In this document: positions 17,148 through 25,540 of the stretch, piece by piece
Layout of the letters: the number at the start of each line of letters is the position of its first letter
How positions within the stretch are numbered: position 1 is the stretch's first letter
Assembly: GCF_024298825.1 (NCBI RefSeq)
Contig: NZ_CP101153.1
Location: 2,666,001 to 2,730,000 of the forward strand
Length of the DNA stretch: 64,000 bases
Source of the DNA: Haloglomus salinum
GTDB lineage: Archaea > Halobacteriota > Halobacteria > Halobacteriales > Haloarculaceae
Direction of reading: 5' to 3'
Program-made: the position numbers and the translations under genes
Notes under the pieces: model-generated
What the model was told of the DNA's origin: nothing
Database searches by the model: none
Seen by the model: only the letters and a program-made list of their open reading frames with translations

Positions 17148-17921
17148 ATGTCCATCCCGCTCTGGCAGTTCGCGGACCGACTGAACGAGTTCCTCGACGT
17201 AGACGCGTACGCGGCTGACGCCGCCGTCCAGGGGCTGCAGGTCGGCCCCGAAGACGCGACCGTCGAGACGGCCGCCTTCGCCGTCGACGGCGTCGTCGCC
17301 ACCTTCGAGGAGGCCGCTTCGCGTGGTGCCGACGTCGTCGTCGTCCATCACGGCATCTCCTGGGGCGGCATCGACGCCGTCACCGGGAAGGAGCACGACC
17401 GCGTCGCCGCCCTCGTCGAGAACGACCTCGCGCTGTACGCCGTCCACACGCCGCTGGACGGGCACGACGAGGTGGGGAACGCTGCGCTGCTCGCCGACCA
17501 CCTCGACCTCGATGTCGTCGAACCGTTCGGCGAGTTCGGTGGCGTCCACGTCGGCCAGCGCGCCCGCGCGGACGACCCGCTGACGGTCGCGGACCTGCGG
17601 GCGTCGCTGTCGGAACTGGCGACCGGTGACCAGCCCGTGCAGGTGCTCGACTTCGGCCCCGACGAGGTGGAGAACATCGCGATTCTCACGGGGAGCGGCA
17701 CCGACTGGCTGGACGAGGCCCGCGACGCAGGCGTGGACGCCCTCATCACCGGCGAGGGGAAACAGCCCGCCTATCACGAGGCTCGCGAGGCCGGCATCCA
17801 TGTCTTCCTCGCCGGCCACTACGCCACGGAGACGTTCGGCGTGCGCGCGCTGGCCGACCGCGTGGCCGGCTGGGACGAGGGCATCGAGACGACGTACATC
17901 GAGCACCCGACCGGGCTCTGA
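17148..17921 (+). CDS. Nif3-like dinuclear metal center protein (YbgI/NIF3 family)
   Basis: A 257-residue member of the NIF3 family of hexameric dinuclear-metal proteins. Metal-ligand motifs are in the usual order: VVVHHGISWGG (His-His), AVHTPLDGHDEVGN (His and Asp) and, near the C-terminus, LAGHYATETFG (His and Glu). Length is that of the short form without a PII-like insert. Biochemical role is unsettled; GTP cyclohydrolase-like activity has been proposed for some relatives. It is divergent from the cation exchanger, 153 bases apart. Confidence 0.9.
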   Translation: MSIPLWQFADRLNEFLDVDAYAADAAVQGLQVGPEDATVETAAFAVDGVVATFEEAASRGADVVVVHHGISWGGIDAVTGKEHDRVAALVENDLALYAVHTPLDGHDEVGNAALLADHLDLDVVEPFGEFGGVHVGQRARADDPLTVADLRASLSELATGDQPVQVLDFGPDEVENIAILTGSGTDWLDEARDAGVDALITGEGKQPAYHEAREAGIHVFLAGHYATETFGVRALADRVAGWDEGIETTYIEHPTGL

Positions 17922-18006
17922 ACACCCGATTCACGACGCGACCACGCCGCGAGGCCGCCTGCCCACATCCGAACCCATATCCTCCAGCCGGCCCTCTACA
18001 GCGGTA

Positions 18007-18864
18007 GTGAGCACGGACACCATCTCCCTGCCGGGCCGTGGGCGGGTGGAGGCGGGGCTGGACGACCTGGTCAGGGAGAACCGGTTCACCATCGCCGTCG
18101 TGTTCCCGCTGATGGGGGCGGTCCTGCTGGTCGCCTCCCGGGAGACGCTCCTGCCGGCCGGCCTGAACTTCAATCCGTACCTCATCATCTTCGGGACGCT
18201 CGTGATGCGCCTGCCGCTCGTGGCCGGGCTCGCGCCGCTGGTCGACCGCCGGGCCGCCGCTGGCCTCCTCGCACTCACCGCGTACTCCTACGCCATCGAG
18301 TACGTCGGCGTCCTGACGGGATTCCCGTACGGGAACTTCGAGTACGGCGTGGAGCTGGGGCCGATGTTGCTGGACACGGTGCCACTCGGACTCCCGGTGT
18401 TCTTCTTCCCGCTCGTCGTGAACGCCTACCTGCTCTGTCTGCTCCTGCTGGGGCCCCGCACGGAATCGGCGCTCGTCCGCCTGCCCGCGGTCATCGCGGT
18501 CGTCCTGCTGATGGACCTCGTGCTGGACCCGGGTGCGGTGGCGCTGACGTTCTGGACGTACGACCCCGCCGGCGCGTACTACGGCGTCCCGTGGTCGAAC
18601 TACGCGGGCTGGGTGCTGTCGGCGACGGTCGCGGTCGTGACGCTCGATGCGGCGTTCGAGCGGTCGGGGCTCCGTCAGCGACTCAGCGACTGCGAGTTCA
18701 TGCTCGACGACCTCGTCTCCTTTGTCGTGCTCTGGGGGCTCGTCAACGCCTACTTCGGCAACTGGATTCCGGTGGTGCTGGCGGGGCTGCTGGGCGCCGG
18801 CCTGCTGGCGACGGACCGCTTCGACTTCGACGTTCGCCCCTCGTGGCCGTCGGTTCGGGGGTGA
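18007..18864 (+). CDS. cruF: CruF-type carotenoid hydratase (bisanhydrobacterioruberin hydratase)
   Basis: Membrane enzyme that adds water to the terminal C5 groups in the last step of bacterioruberin synthesis, the red C50 pigment of haloarchaea. The GTG at 18007 gives 285 residues with about seven hydrophobic segments. Family features include IEYVGVLTGFPYGNFEYG (about residues 99-116), LPVFFFPLVVNAYLLCLL, LMDLVLDPGAVALTFWTY and YYGVPWSNYAGW, characteristic of the DUF422/CruF family. The usual partners lyeJ and crtD are not beside it here. It converges on crtB across a long structured gene-free region. Confidence 0.9.
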   Translation: MSTDTISLPGRGRVEAGLDDLVRENRFTIAVVFPLMGAVLLVASRETLLPAGLNFNPYLIIFGTLVMRLPLVAGLAPLVDRRAAAGLLALTAYSYAIEYVGVLTGFPYGNFEYGVELGPMLLDTVPLGLPVFFFPLVVNAYLLCLLLLGPRTESALVRLPAVIAVVLLMDLVLDPGAVALTFWTYDPAGAYYGVPWSNYAGWVLSATVAVVTLDAAFERSGLRQRLSDCEFMLDDLVSFVVLWGLVNAYFGNWIPVVLAGLLGAGLLATDRFDFDVRPSWPSVRG

Positions 18865-19466
18865 GATGGGTACGACTGAACCGGTTGCATCTCGGCTCGG
18901 CCGACGACGGACCCATCAGACAGCGACGATGGCCCCGGGTAGAAAGCCCCCCCGCGCTCGGCCGTAGGGTGGTTGGTTAGCCGGGCGGTTCCGAGACCAG
19001 GAAGCGCGCGAGCGCCATCCACGGCGAACCGCGAGCGTCAGCGAGCGTGTTCGCCGGTACTCGGCGCTCGCGCGGGGAGGTTTGGGGACGCTAGCACTCC
19101 GCCGGAACCACCACGCCCGAACGCTTGGTCCAACAGACAACAGGGTGGGACTGAAAGGGGCCGCCCGGCTGGCGGCGAAGCCGCCAGCTACTAGATTGTC
19201 GGCGGATCCGACAATCCGCCTCGACCCAGCCCCGGTGACGTAAGCACCGTAGCACGAGCGAAGCGAGCGCGAGGAGCGCAACGAGCTGCGGCTGGTCGAG
19301 CGGGCGGGGGCTTTCACCAGGAGTCCGTCGTGGTTGTCCTCGCTATCGTCGTAGAGAGAGCGGGCGGGGGCTCCCAACAGGAACTATCACTCTACGACCG
19401 AGATAATCCAGATAAGGGCACACCTATTCATTAATGGGCAGAATAGGTGCGGAGATTAACATTTTC
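18865..19466. other. Gene-free, hairpin-rich region between cruF and crtB
   Basis: No credible gene on either strand; the open frames are Arg/Ser-rich shadows. It holds a 9-bp perfect stem with a GAA loop (GCTGGCGGC / GCCGCCAGC, 19169-19189), a second perfect stem 19194-19202 with 19208-19216 (GATTGTCGG / CCGACAATC), a run rich in GAGCG-type repeats (19254-19300) and a 15-nt direct repeat GAGCGGGCGGGGGCT at 19298 and 19358. It may encode a structured RNA or be a repeat element. The last 80 bases are AT-richer and lie just behind crtB. Confidence 0.55.
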
Positions 19467-20414
19467 CTATCGAGCAGGCATCGGCTCGCCGGGGTGGTCG
19501 TGGCTCGTCTGCGTGCCCGACGGGACCGCGCTCACCTTCGCGAACACCGTCTCGGGGTCCTTGTTCCAGAACCAGTGCCACTGGGTCTCCGCGACGAGCC
19601 GGAGCTTCCGAAGCGAGGACAGCGACGGGGTTGCCGAGAGCACGTCGCAGTCGCGCTCGCGGATGAGCCGGTGATGGTCGGCGTACAGCACGGCGGCGAT
19701 GAGAACCGGAAGCTGGCAGTCGCGCGGGAGGAGACCGATGCCGGCAACCCCTTCCTGGTACAGCGTCTCCGTCCGGCGCAGTTCCTCGCGCATCGCGGCG
19801 GCGAACGCCTCGTCGTACTCCAGCCGCTCGACCTGCGCCTCGGGGACGCCGTGGCGCTCGAGCGTCTCCAGCGGGAGATAGATGCGGTCGCGCTCGATGA
19901 TGTCCTCGCGGACGTCCCGGAGGAAGTTGCTCATCTGGAACGCCTCACCCAGCTTGCGAGCGGCGGGGATGGCCTCCTCGGGGGCGTCCTGGCGCATCAC
20001 GTAGGTCATCATCACGCCGACCGCGGCGGCCGACCCACGCATGTACGCCTCGACCTCCTCGTAGGTCTCGTAGCGGGACTTCTCGATGTCGGTGAGCATC
20101 GCGTCGATGAACACCTCGACCTCCCCGTCGGGGATGTCGTAGCGCTCCCGGAGTTCGGAGAAAGCCGCCAGCACCGGGTCGTCGGTCTCGCCGGTCAGTG
20201 CGGCCTCCCGGATCTCCTCGAGCTGCCGCCGCTGCTCGGCCGGTGGGACCCCCTCGGCGTCGTCCACCACCTCGTCGGCCACCCGGAAGAACGCGTACAG
20301 TACGTACGTGGCGTGCCGGACACGTTCGGGGAGCAGCCGCGTCGCGTAGTAGAACGTCCGTCCGGTCCGCCGATGGATGGCCTTGCTCCGAGAGAGCTGC
20401 GCGTCGTCGACCAT
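19467..20414 (-). CDS. crtB: Phytoene synthase (squalene/phytoene synthase family)
   Basis: Joins two geranylgeranyl diphosphates into phytoene, the first committed step to carotenoids. The 315-residue protein has both prenyl-diphosphate motifs: RVADEVVDDAEG (Asp-rich motif 1) and SNFLRDVREDIIERDRIYLP (motif 2). The ATG at 20414 (MVDDAQL) is preferred over the in-frame codon four residues earlier because a TATA-like CTATCTATAAG sits about 33 nt upstream. Together with cruF it supplies the first and last parts of bacterioruberin synthesis. Confidence 0.93.
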   Translation of the reverse strand: MVDDAQLSRSKAIHRRTGRTFYYATRLLPERVRHATYVLYAFFRVADEVVDDAEGVPPAEQRRQLEEIREAALTGETDDPVLAAFSELRERYDIPDGEVEVFIDAMLTDIEKSRYETYEEVEAYMRGSAAAVGVMMTYVMRQDAPEEAIPAARKLGEAFQMSNFLRDVREDIIERDRIYLPLETLERHGVPEAQVERLEYDEAFAAAMREELRRTETLYQEGVAGIGLLPRDCQLPVLIAAVLYADHHRLIRERDCDVLSATPSLSSLRKLRLVAETQWHWFWNKDPETVFAKVSAVPSGTQTSHDHPGEPMPAR

Positions 20415-20712
20415 TCGGTACCTCACAGTACGGTCGTCAGCATCTTATAGATAGTGCAAGGACGAGCCGGTAAGCTTGAACATGGGGGTTGTTCAAACCG
20501 CCTATCTAGGAAAAAATTGCCTAATGTCGGCCACCATGCTGAGACTGGCCCGCCGTCTGCCTCGGTCCGGATATCGAGTTGAATACCGGTTCCGGCCTCG
20601 GACAGGTCGTCGCCTCGTCGACGGGGTCGTCGTGCTCGCCGCCATGGCCCCCGCACTCGCCGACACGGCAACCAGTCGTCGAGGGGCATCGGCGCCCGGG
20701 GCTCGCCGGTGT
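20415..20712. other. Gene-free spacer upstream of crtB
   Basis: About 300 bases between the crtB start and the end of the ATP-grasp gene, both on the minus strand. The first 45 bases carry the crtB promoter (TATA-like CTTATAG at 20443-20449 on the plus strand). An AT-rich patch (20508-20520, AGGAAAAAATTGC) lies in the middle. The short frames on both strands have no protein-like composition. Confidence 0.5.
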
Positions 20713-22032
20713 CTAGGGCCCGAGATAGCCCCATGCCTGCAGCCGGTCACCGTCGCCGTCGACCCAGCGCTCCCCGATGTCGTCCCGGTAGTAGCAGTTG
20801 GGGAGCAACACCTGGTCGACGCGGTCGTACGCCTGCTCGCGGGCGTCGGCCATCGTCTCGCCCGTCCCGGTCACGACCAGTGGCATCCCGCTCTCCCCCG
20901 CCGCGCGCCACTGCCCGTCGACGAGTTTCGCGTCCTCGATGTGGACGCCCTCCGGTGGGCTCCCGTCGGGCGTGTCGAACACGATGGCGGCGTTCCGTGA
21001 GCTCTCGTCGTACGTCTTCTCGTCGTCGAACGGGAACGGCGGGAGGACCACCCGAACCGCGACCTGGTAGCCACCGTGGACCTCGGGCGAGGGATTCCGC
21101 CCGTGCGCGAGGTCGTGGAGGAACTCGCCAGTGGGTGACTCCAGGGACTCCTCCTGCAGGACGATGGTCGGGTAGCCAAAGCGGGGCGTGAACTCCAGCG
21201 GGTAGATGCCGCTCTCGTTGACGATGCAGTTGATGTCGATGCTCCCGACGTACCCCTCGTCGGCGAGCCAGCCCTCCAGCTTCCCGAACGTCTCCTCGAA
21301 CAGGCGGTTGCGACCGGCCCAGAACATCGAGGTCCCCATCTCACCCGTCGAGGGGCCGATATTGCCCGGGAACAGCTTCTTGTGCTCGAAGTTGAAGTTG
21401 ATGGGCTCGACGAAGCCCTCGCCGTCGAAGAAGCCACAGACCGCGACCTCGACGCCCTCGACGCGGCGCTGAAGCTGGAACCCCTTCATCCGGTGGCCCC
21501 ACGACTTCTCGTACGCGCGCAGGATGTCCACCACGTCGCTCCCGTCGTCCTCGCGGCCGACGTACAGCAGCCGTTTGACGTTCTGGACCTCGCCGAGCGG
21601 CTTCACGACGTACGGCGCGGGGTTCGCCCGGACGTGGTCGATGGCCGCGTCGAAATCGTGGAACACCTCCGAGGGAATGGGGTCGATGCCGTGGGCCTCG
21701 AACACCTCCGTCGCGTAGCCGCGGTCGTCCTCCAGCCGGTCGGTGTTCGGCGTCCCGCCGACGACGGCGTGGCCCTCGGCGCGCAGTTCCTGGGCCAGTT
21801 CGCCCGTCCCCACGTCGCTCCCGACCCAGATGTCGTCGAAGACGACGACGTCCGCCCAGTCCAGCTCCGCGCGCCAGTCGTCGGTCTTCGGGACGAACCC
21901 GTCGGCGATTGCCCGGTCGCTCTCGGCGGCGATGTAGTAGCGGACGTCGTGTCCCTCGCGTTTCACCTGCCACGCGAGGTCCCCGACGAGGGCCGCGTCC
22001 AGCGAGCAGAAGAGGAAGTTCCTGCTGTCCAT
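20713..22032 (-). CDS. ATP-grasp enzyme, phosphoribosylamine-glycine ligase (PurD)-like
   Basis: A 439-residue protein with PurD-like layout: an N-terminal pre-ATP-grasp domain (MDSRNFLFCSLDAALVGDLA), an ATP-binding segment (APYVVKPLGEVQNVKRLLYVGRE) and metal-binding strands near YVGSIDINCIVNE and YPLEFTPRFGYPT. The FGYP motif and Glu-rich strands follow GAR synthetase, but the N-terminus lacks the usual GxGGREHA loop. It could be a purine enzyme or a peptide/amide ligase of other specificity. A TATA-like GCTTATCC lies about 28 nt before the ATG at 22032. It is divergent from a pilin-like gene. Confidence 0.7.
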   Translation of the reverse strand: MDSRNFLFCSLDAALVGDLAWQVKREGHDVRYYIAAESDRAIADGFVPKTDDWRAELDWADVVVFDDIWVGSDVGTGELAQELRAEGHAVVGGTPNTDRLEDDRGYATEVFEAHGIDPIPSEVFHDFDAAIDHVRANPAPYVVKPLGEVQNVKRLLYVGREDDGSDVVDILRAYEKSWGHRMKGFQLQRRVEGVEVAVCGFFDGEGFVEPINFNFEHKKLFPGNIGPSTGEMGTSMFWAGRNRLFEETFGKLEGWLADEGYVGSIDINCIVNESGIYPLEFTPRFGYPTIVLQEESLESPTGEFLHDLAHGRNPSPEVHGGYQVAVRVVLPPFPFDDEKTYDESSRNAAIVFDTPDGSPPEGVHIEDAKLVDGQWRAAGESGMPLVVTGTGETMADAREQAYDRVDQVLLPNCYYRDDIGERWVDGDGDRLQAWGYLGP

Positions 22033-22113
22033 GCCCGGGTGTCGGCGGGTGACGGGATAAGCGTGGGTCCGGGTGGCGGAATAGTGATACAGGGCGCCGC
22101 ACAGCATCGGCGC

Positions 22114-22926
22114 ATGACGAGGCTGCTCGGGGCGTCCGACAGGCACGAGCGCGGTGTCTCGGAGGTCCTCGGCAGCGTCCTGATGACCGGCCTCGTCGTC
22201 GTGGCGATGACGGTCGCTGCGTCGGCTGTCGTGCCACAGTTCACCTCCGATACGGACTCGGCCCGGCCACTGGTCGACTGCGAGATTGCCTACGAGGACG
22301 AACTGCTGCTGACGCACGCCAGCGGCCACAGCATCGACACCACCGGGCCGTCGGTGGTCCTGCAGGACGGGTCGGGGTCGCCGACTCGCCTCCCGTTCGC
22401 CGTGGACGAGGGCGACGACGACGGCCGGTTCGAGGTCGACGAGACCGCCCGGCTCGGGACGCTCCCGGGCCGCACGGAGGTACTGCTCGTCGCGGACGGC
22501 GCCATCGTCTGTGAGGCCATCGTCTACCCGACGACGCCGACCCCGACGCCAGGCACGACGCCGACGGCCACAGCAACGCCGATGCCGACAGCTACACCGA
22601 CGCCGATGCCGACAGCTACACCGACACCCAGCGCGCCGGCGCCGGCCACACCGACACCGTCTCCAACGCCGGAGAATCAGCCTCCGGCAGCAGACTTCAC
22701 GGCCGACCGGAAGGGACAGTCGTCCAACGTCGACCTCGATGGCTCCCCGTCGTCCGATTCCGACGGTACGATTCTGACCTACCGGTGGGACGTGGGTAAC
22801 GACGGTTCCATCGACTACAGGACCGAGACGGTGAGCTGTGCCGAGGTTCCGCAGGGTGCGCTCGTGCGACTCATCGTCACCGACGACGACGGGGCGACCG
22901 ACCGTACACTCAAATATGTTCCGTAG
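22114..22926 (+). CDS. Archaeal type IV pilin-like protein with Thr-Pro linker and PKD domain
   Basis: A 270-residue exported protein. Residues 13-32 (RGVSEVLGSVLMTGLVVVAM) are a typical haloarchaeal prepilin N-terminus: basic-Gly before the cut, then SEVxG and a hydrophobic helix. A globular part follows (CEIAYEDELLLTHASGHSID, residues 51-70). Residues about 140-187 are a Thr-Pro-rich linker encoded partly by a tandem 24-nt repeat. The C-terminus is a PKD-like domain (PPAADFTADRK ... DGTILTYRWDVGNDG ... LIVTDDDGATDRTLKY). It is probably a membrane- or pilus-associated surface protein; substrate unknown. Confidence 0.85.
   Translation: MTRLLGASDRHERGVSEVLGSVLMTGLVVVAMTVAASAVVPQFTSDTDSARPLVDCEIAYEDELLLTHASGHSIDTTGPSVVLQDGSGSPTRLPFAVDEGDDDGRFEVDETARLGTLPGRTEVLLVADGAIVCEAIVYPTTPTPTPGTTPTATATPMPTATPTPMPTATPTPSAPAPATPTPSPTPENQPPAADFTADRKGQSSNVDLDGSPSSDSDGTILTYRWDVGNDGSIDYRTETVSCAEVPQGALVRLIVTDDDGATDRTLKYVP
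22576..22623 (+). repeat. Two tandem 24-nt copies in the Thr-Pro linker
   Basis: The unit starting ACGCCGATGCCGACAGCTAC is repeated once exactly, encoding two copies of TPMPTATP. Such linkers change length by slippage. Confidence 0.85.
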
Positions 22927-23001
22927 CTCGGCTCAGGGCGTGAAGAAAAATGGTATATGTCGGAAATTATCTGGAAATTGTCGGAATAACTCGGATATGG
23001 G

Positions 23002-24087
23002 CTACAGCGGCTCCTCGCCGTCGATGATGCGCTGGGCACGGGCCGCCAGCGCCGGGACGCCGTGGCGCATCTTCGGGTACATGTCGTCGTCCGAGTTCCC
23101 CTCGAGGTAGCGCCGGAAGAACATCTCCCCGAGTCCGGCGAGTTTGTACACCGCGAGCACGCGGTAGAACTTCTCGTTGGTGAACTCCAGCCCCGTCTTC
23201 TGCTCGTAGCGCTCGACGAGTTCCTGTCGGGTCATGTACCCGTCGCGGGTCATGAACGTGTTCGACAGCGAGTCCGTCGATTCGGGCGGATCGGGATCCT
23301 TCGCGTCCCACCAGTACGACAGCATCCACCCGAGGTCGGTGAACGGGTCCCCGAGCGTGGCCATCTCCCAGTCGAAGACGGCGTTGATGCGTGGCTCGTC
23401 GTCCGTGGCGAACATGACGTTGTCCAGCTTGTAGTCGCCGTGGACCAGCGTCGACGGCGGGTCCTCGGGGACGTTGTCCTGGAGCCAGCTCATCACGTCG
23501 TACAGTTCGTCGACCTCGCGCTCCTCGGTGGTCACCTCGAACGCCCACATCAGCTGCTCGGACCAGCGCCGGACCTGGCGCTCGGTGAAGCCGGGCGGGT
23601 AGCCGAAGTCGCCCTCCTCCAGCCCGACGGCCTCGTAGTCGACGGCGTGGATCTCGGCGAGCCCGTCGACCAGTTCCTCGCCGACCTGTCGCCGGCGCTC
23701 GGGCGTGGCGAAGCGCTCGGGCTCCTCGTCGCGGAGGACGACACCCTGCATCCGCTGCATCACGTAGAAATCCGCGCCGAGGACGTCGTGGTCGTCGCAC
23801 GCGAGTACCGTCTCGGGCACGCGCACGTTCGTCTCCTGAAGCGCATCCATCACGCGGAACTCCCGGAGCACGTCGTGGGCGTTCTCGGCGGTCTCGCCCG
23901 GCGGCGGCCGCCGGATGACGAGATCGTCGTCGCCCCACGTGACGAACAGCGTCTCGTTGGAGTGACCCTCCTTGTGATGTTCGACCTCGTAGGTGCCGCC
24001 GTGCGGCCCGAGTTCGTCCTCCAGATACTCGGCGAGCGCCTCGCGGTCGACGATGCGCCGGAAGTAGTCCGATTCGCCCTCGCTCAT
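23002..24087 (-). CDS. Phosphotransferase family protein (APH/ACAD10-like kinase)
   Basis: A 361-residue protein kinase-fold enzyme of the aminoglycoside-phosphotransferase superfamily. Catalytic loop LVHGDYKLDNVMF (His-Gly-Asp...Asn) and metal-binding loop AVFDWEMATLGDP are intact. This branch (ACAD10/11 N-terminal-like) phosphorylates 4-hydroxyacyl-CoA in other organisms. Here it is divergent from an acyl-CoA dehydrogenase, matching the two halves of animal ACAD10/11 fusions, so a role in hydroxy-fatty-acid breakdown is a reasonable inference. An SD-like GGAGAG precedes the ATG at 24087. Confidence 0.88.
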   Translation of the reverse strand: MSEGESDYFRRIVDREALAEYLEDELGPHGGTYEVEHHKEGHSNETLFVTWGDDDLVIRRPPPGETAENAHDVLREFRVMDALQETNVRVPETVLACDDHDVLGADFYVMQRMQGVVLRDEEPERFATPERRRQVGEELVDGLAEIHAVDYEAVGLEEGDFGYPPGFTERQVRRWSEQLMWAFEVTTEEREVDELYDVMSWLQDNVPEDPPSTLVHGDYKLDNVMFATDDEPRINAVFDWEMATLGDPFTDLGWMLSYWWDAKDPDPPESTDSLSNTFMTRDGYMTRQELVERYEQKTGLEFTNEKFYRVLAVYKLAGLGEMFFRRYLEGNSDDDMYPKMRHGVPALAARAQRIIDGEEPL

Positions 24088-24131
24088 GCTCTCTCCTGGC
24101 ACGACACGCCCCGTGTTGCCTCGATTGCTAA

Positions 24132-24231
24132 CATTGTAAGGGGTAGTTCCCGCCGGGGGTACGTATAGGTGGGGGACGAACGGGGGCGACCCCGTTGCCG
24201 GCGGGTGGATTGCTGCGATTCCTTTACAATG
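24132..24231. promoter_or_regulatory. Mirror-image divergent promoter with inverted repeat CATTGTAAGG / CCTTTACAATG
   Basis: CATTGTAAGG (24132-24141) and CCTTTACAATG (24221-24231) form a near-perfect inverted repeat about 80 nt apart. The right copy is about 28 nt before the acyl-CoA dehydrogenase ATG, the usual place of a TATA box with a leaderless mRNA. The left copy is about 50 nt before the phosphotransferase ATG, which has an SD sequence. The two could be TATA boxes, sites of a shared regulator, or both. Confidence 0.5.
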
Positions 24232-24253
24232 GTTGCCCAGCAACACCTCGAAC

Positions 24254-25486
24254 ATGGATATCGATTACCACGACTCCGAGCGGGCGACGGAGCTTGCTCG
24301 GCGCGCACGCGAGTTCATGGACGAGGTCGTCATCCCGACCGAGCGCGAGTATCTCGGCAACGGCCCCGTCGACATGTCCGTCATCGAGGACCTGCGTGCG
24401 GAGGCGCGCGAACGGGACATCTACTGCCCGCAGATCGCCGAGGAACACGGCGGCATGGGCGAGTCGTTCCGCGACGTGCTGCCCCTGTTCGAGCAGGCCG
24501 GGCGGTCGCTGCTGGGCGCGGTCGCGATGCGCGTCGACGCCCCGGACGAGGGGAACATGCACACCATCGAACTCGTCGGGACCGACGAGCAGAAGGAGGA
24601 GTACCTCGAGCCGCTCGTCGCCGGCGACATCCGCTCGGGCTTCTCGATGACCGAGCCCCGCGAGGGCGCCGGCTCTGACCCGAAGATGATCAAGACCACC
24701 GCCGAGAAAGAGGGCGACGAGTGGGTCATCGACGGCCACAAGTGGTGGACCACGCAGGGTGACGAGTCCGACGTGCTCATCGTGATGGCCCGGACGAACC
24801 AGGAGAAGCACCCGTACCAGGGCTGCTCGCTGTTCCTCGTCCCGACCGACGCCGACGGGGTGAACATCGTCGAGCCGACGCCGCACCTCGGCCAGACGCT
24901 CCTGCCCGAGAGCCACGCGGAGATCCGCTACGACAACGTCCGCGTCCCCGAGGAGAACCTCCTCGGCGGGCTGGACATGGGCTTCGTCCACGCCCAGGAA
25001 CGGCTGGGCCCGGCGCGCCTGACCCACTGCATGCGGTTCTCCGGGATGGCCGAGCGCGCGCTCGACATCGCGAAGACGTACATGCAGAATCGCGAGGGCT
25101 TCGGGTCGAAGCTCTCCGAGAAGCAGAACCAGCGCTACGAGATTGCCGACATGGAGACGCGCCTCCACGCGACGCGCTCGATGGTCCGCCACGCCGCCGA
25201 GGAAATCACCCGCGGCAACCAGGCCCGCGTCGAGGTCGGCATGGCGAAGGTGTACGCCGCGAACACCGCACAGGACGCCATCGACCTCGCGGTCCAGTGC
25301 TGTGGCGGGGCGGGCATCTCCCGGAAGCTCCCGCTCGCGGACTTCTACGAGGCGGTGCGGGCGTTCCGCATCGTCGACGGCGCCGACGAGGTCCACCAGC
25401 GCGTCATCGCTCGCGAGGCGTTCGACATGGAGTACGACGAGGCCGAACTGGCGAACCTCCCGACGTTCGGCAACCCGAGCGTCTGA
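24254..25486 (+). CDS. Acyl-CoA dehydrogenase
   Basis: FAD-dependent enzyme for the first step of fatty acid beta-oxidation. The 410-residue protein has the family signature segments: FSMTEPREGAGSDPK (FAD/substrate loop), WTTQGDESDVLIVMART, VHAQERLGPARLTHCMRF and QCCGGAGISRKLPLADFYEAVRAFRIVDG near the C-terminus. Sequence is closest in feel to the ACAD10/11 branch (NGPVDMSVIEDL, GMGESFRDVLPL). The catalytic base would be in the C-terminal GADEVH region. Divergent from the APH-like kinase. Confidence 0.92.
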   Translation: MDIDYHDSERATELARRAREFMDEVVIPTEREYLGNGPVDMSVIEDLRAEARERDIYCPQIAEEHGGMGESFRDVLPLFEQAGRSLLGAVAMRVDAPDEGNMHTIELVGTDEQKEEYLEPLVAGDIRSGFSMTEPREGAGSDPKMIKTTAEKEGDEWVIDGHKWWTTQGDESDVLIVMARTNQEKHPYQGCSLFLVPTDADGVNIVEPTPHLGQTLLPESHAEIRYDNVRVPEENLLGGLDMGFVHAQERLGPARLTHCMRFSGMAERALDIAKTYMQNREGFGSKLSEKQNQRYEIADMETRLHATRSMVRHAAEEITRGNQARVEVGMAKVYAANTAQDAIDLAVQCCGGAGISRKLPLADFYEAVRAFRIVDGADEVHQRVIAREAFDMEYDEAELANLPTFGNPSV

Positions 25487-25540
25487 GCCCCCGTCGTTTC
25501 CGCCGAGTCGTTTTTGTCGTGCCATGCCCTCCCACAGTAT

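Noticed and set aside
15995-17906. Single 641-residue exchanger protein reaching to 17906
   Set aside because: The first half is the antisense of the Nif3-like gene; the exchanger core starts at the ATG at 16994.
19298-19372. 15-nt direct repeats 60 nt apart as a minimal CRISPR array
   Set aside because: Only two copies, no typical archaeal repeat sequence, and no cas genes nearby.
18916-19377. 153-codon minus-strand frame between cruF and crtB
   Set aside because: Ser/Arg-rich, derived from hairpin and GAGCG repeat DNA; no protein-like segment or promoter.
20423-20750. Two overlapping minus-strand frames upstream of crtB
   Set aside because: Arg/Pro-rich with no recognisable segment; they cover the crtB promoter.
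22540-22660. Short tandem repeats as a CRISPR candidate
   Set aside because: The repeats are in frame, encode Thr-Pro and have no spacers.
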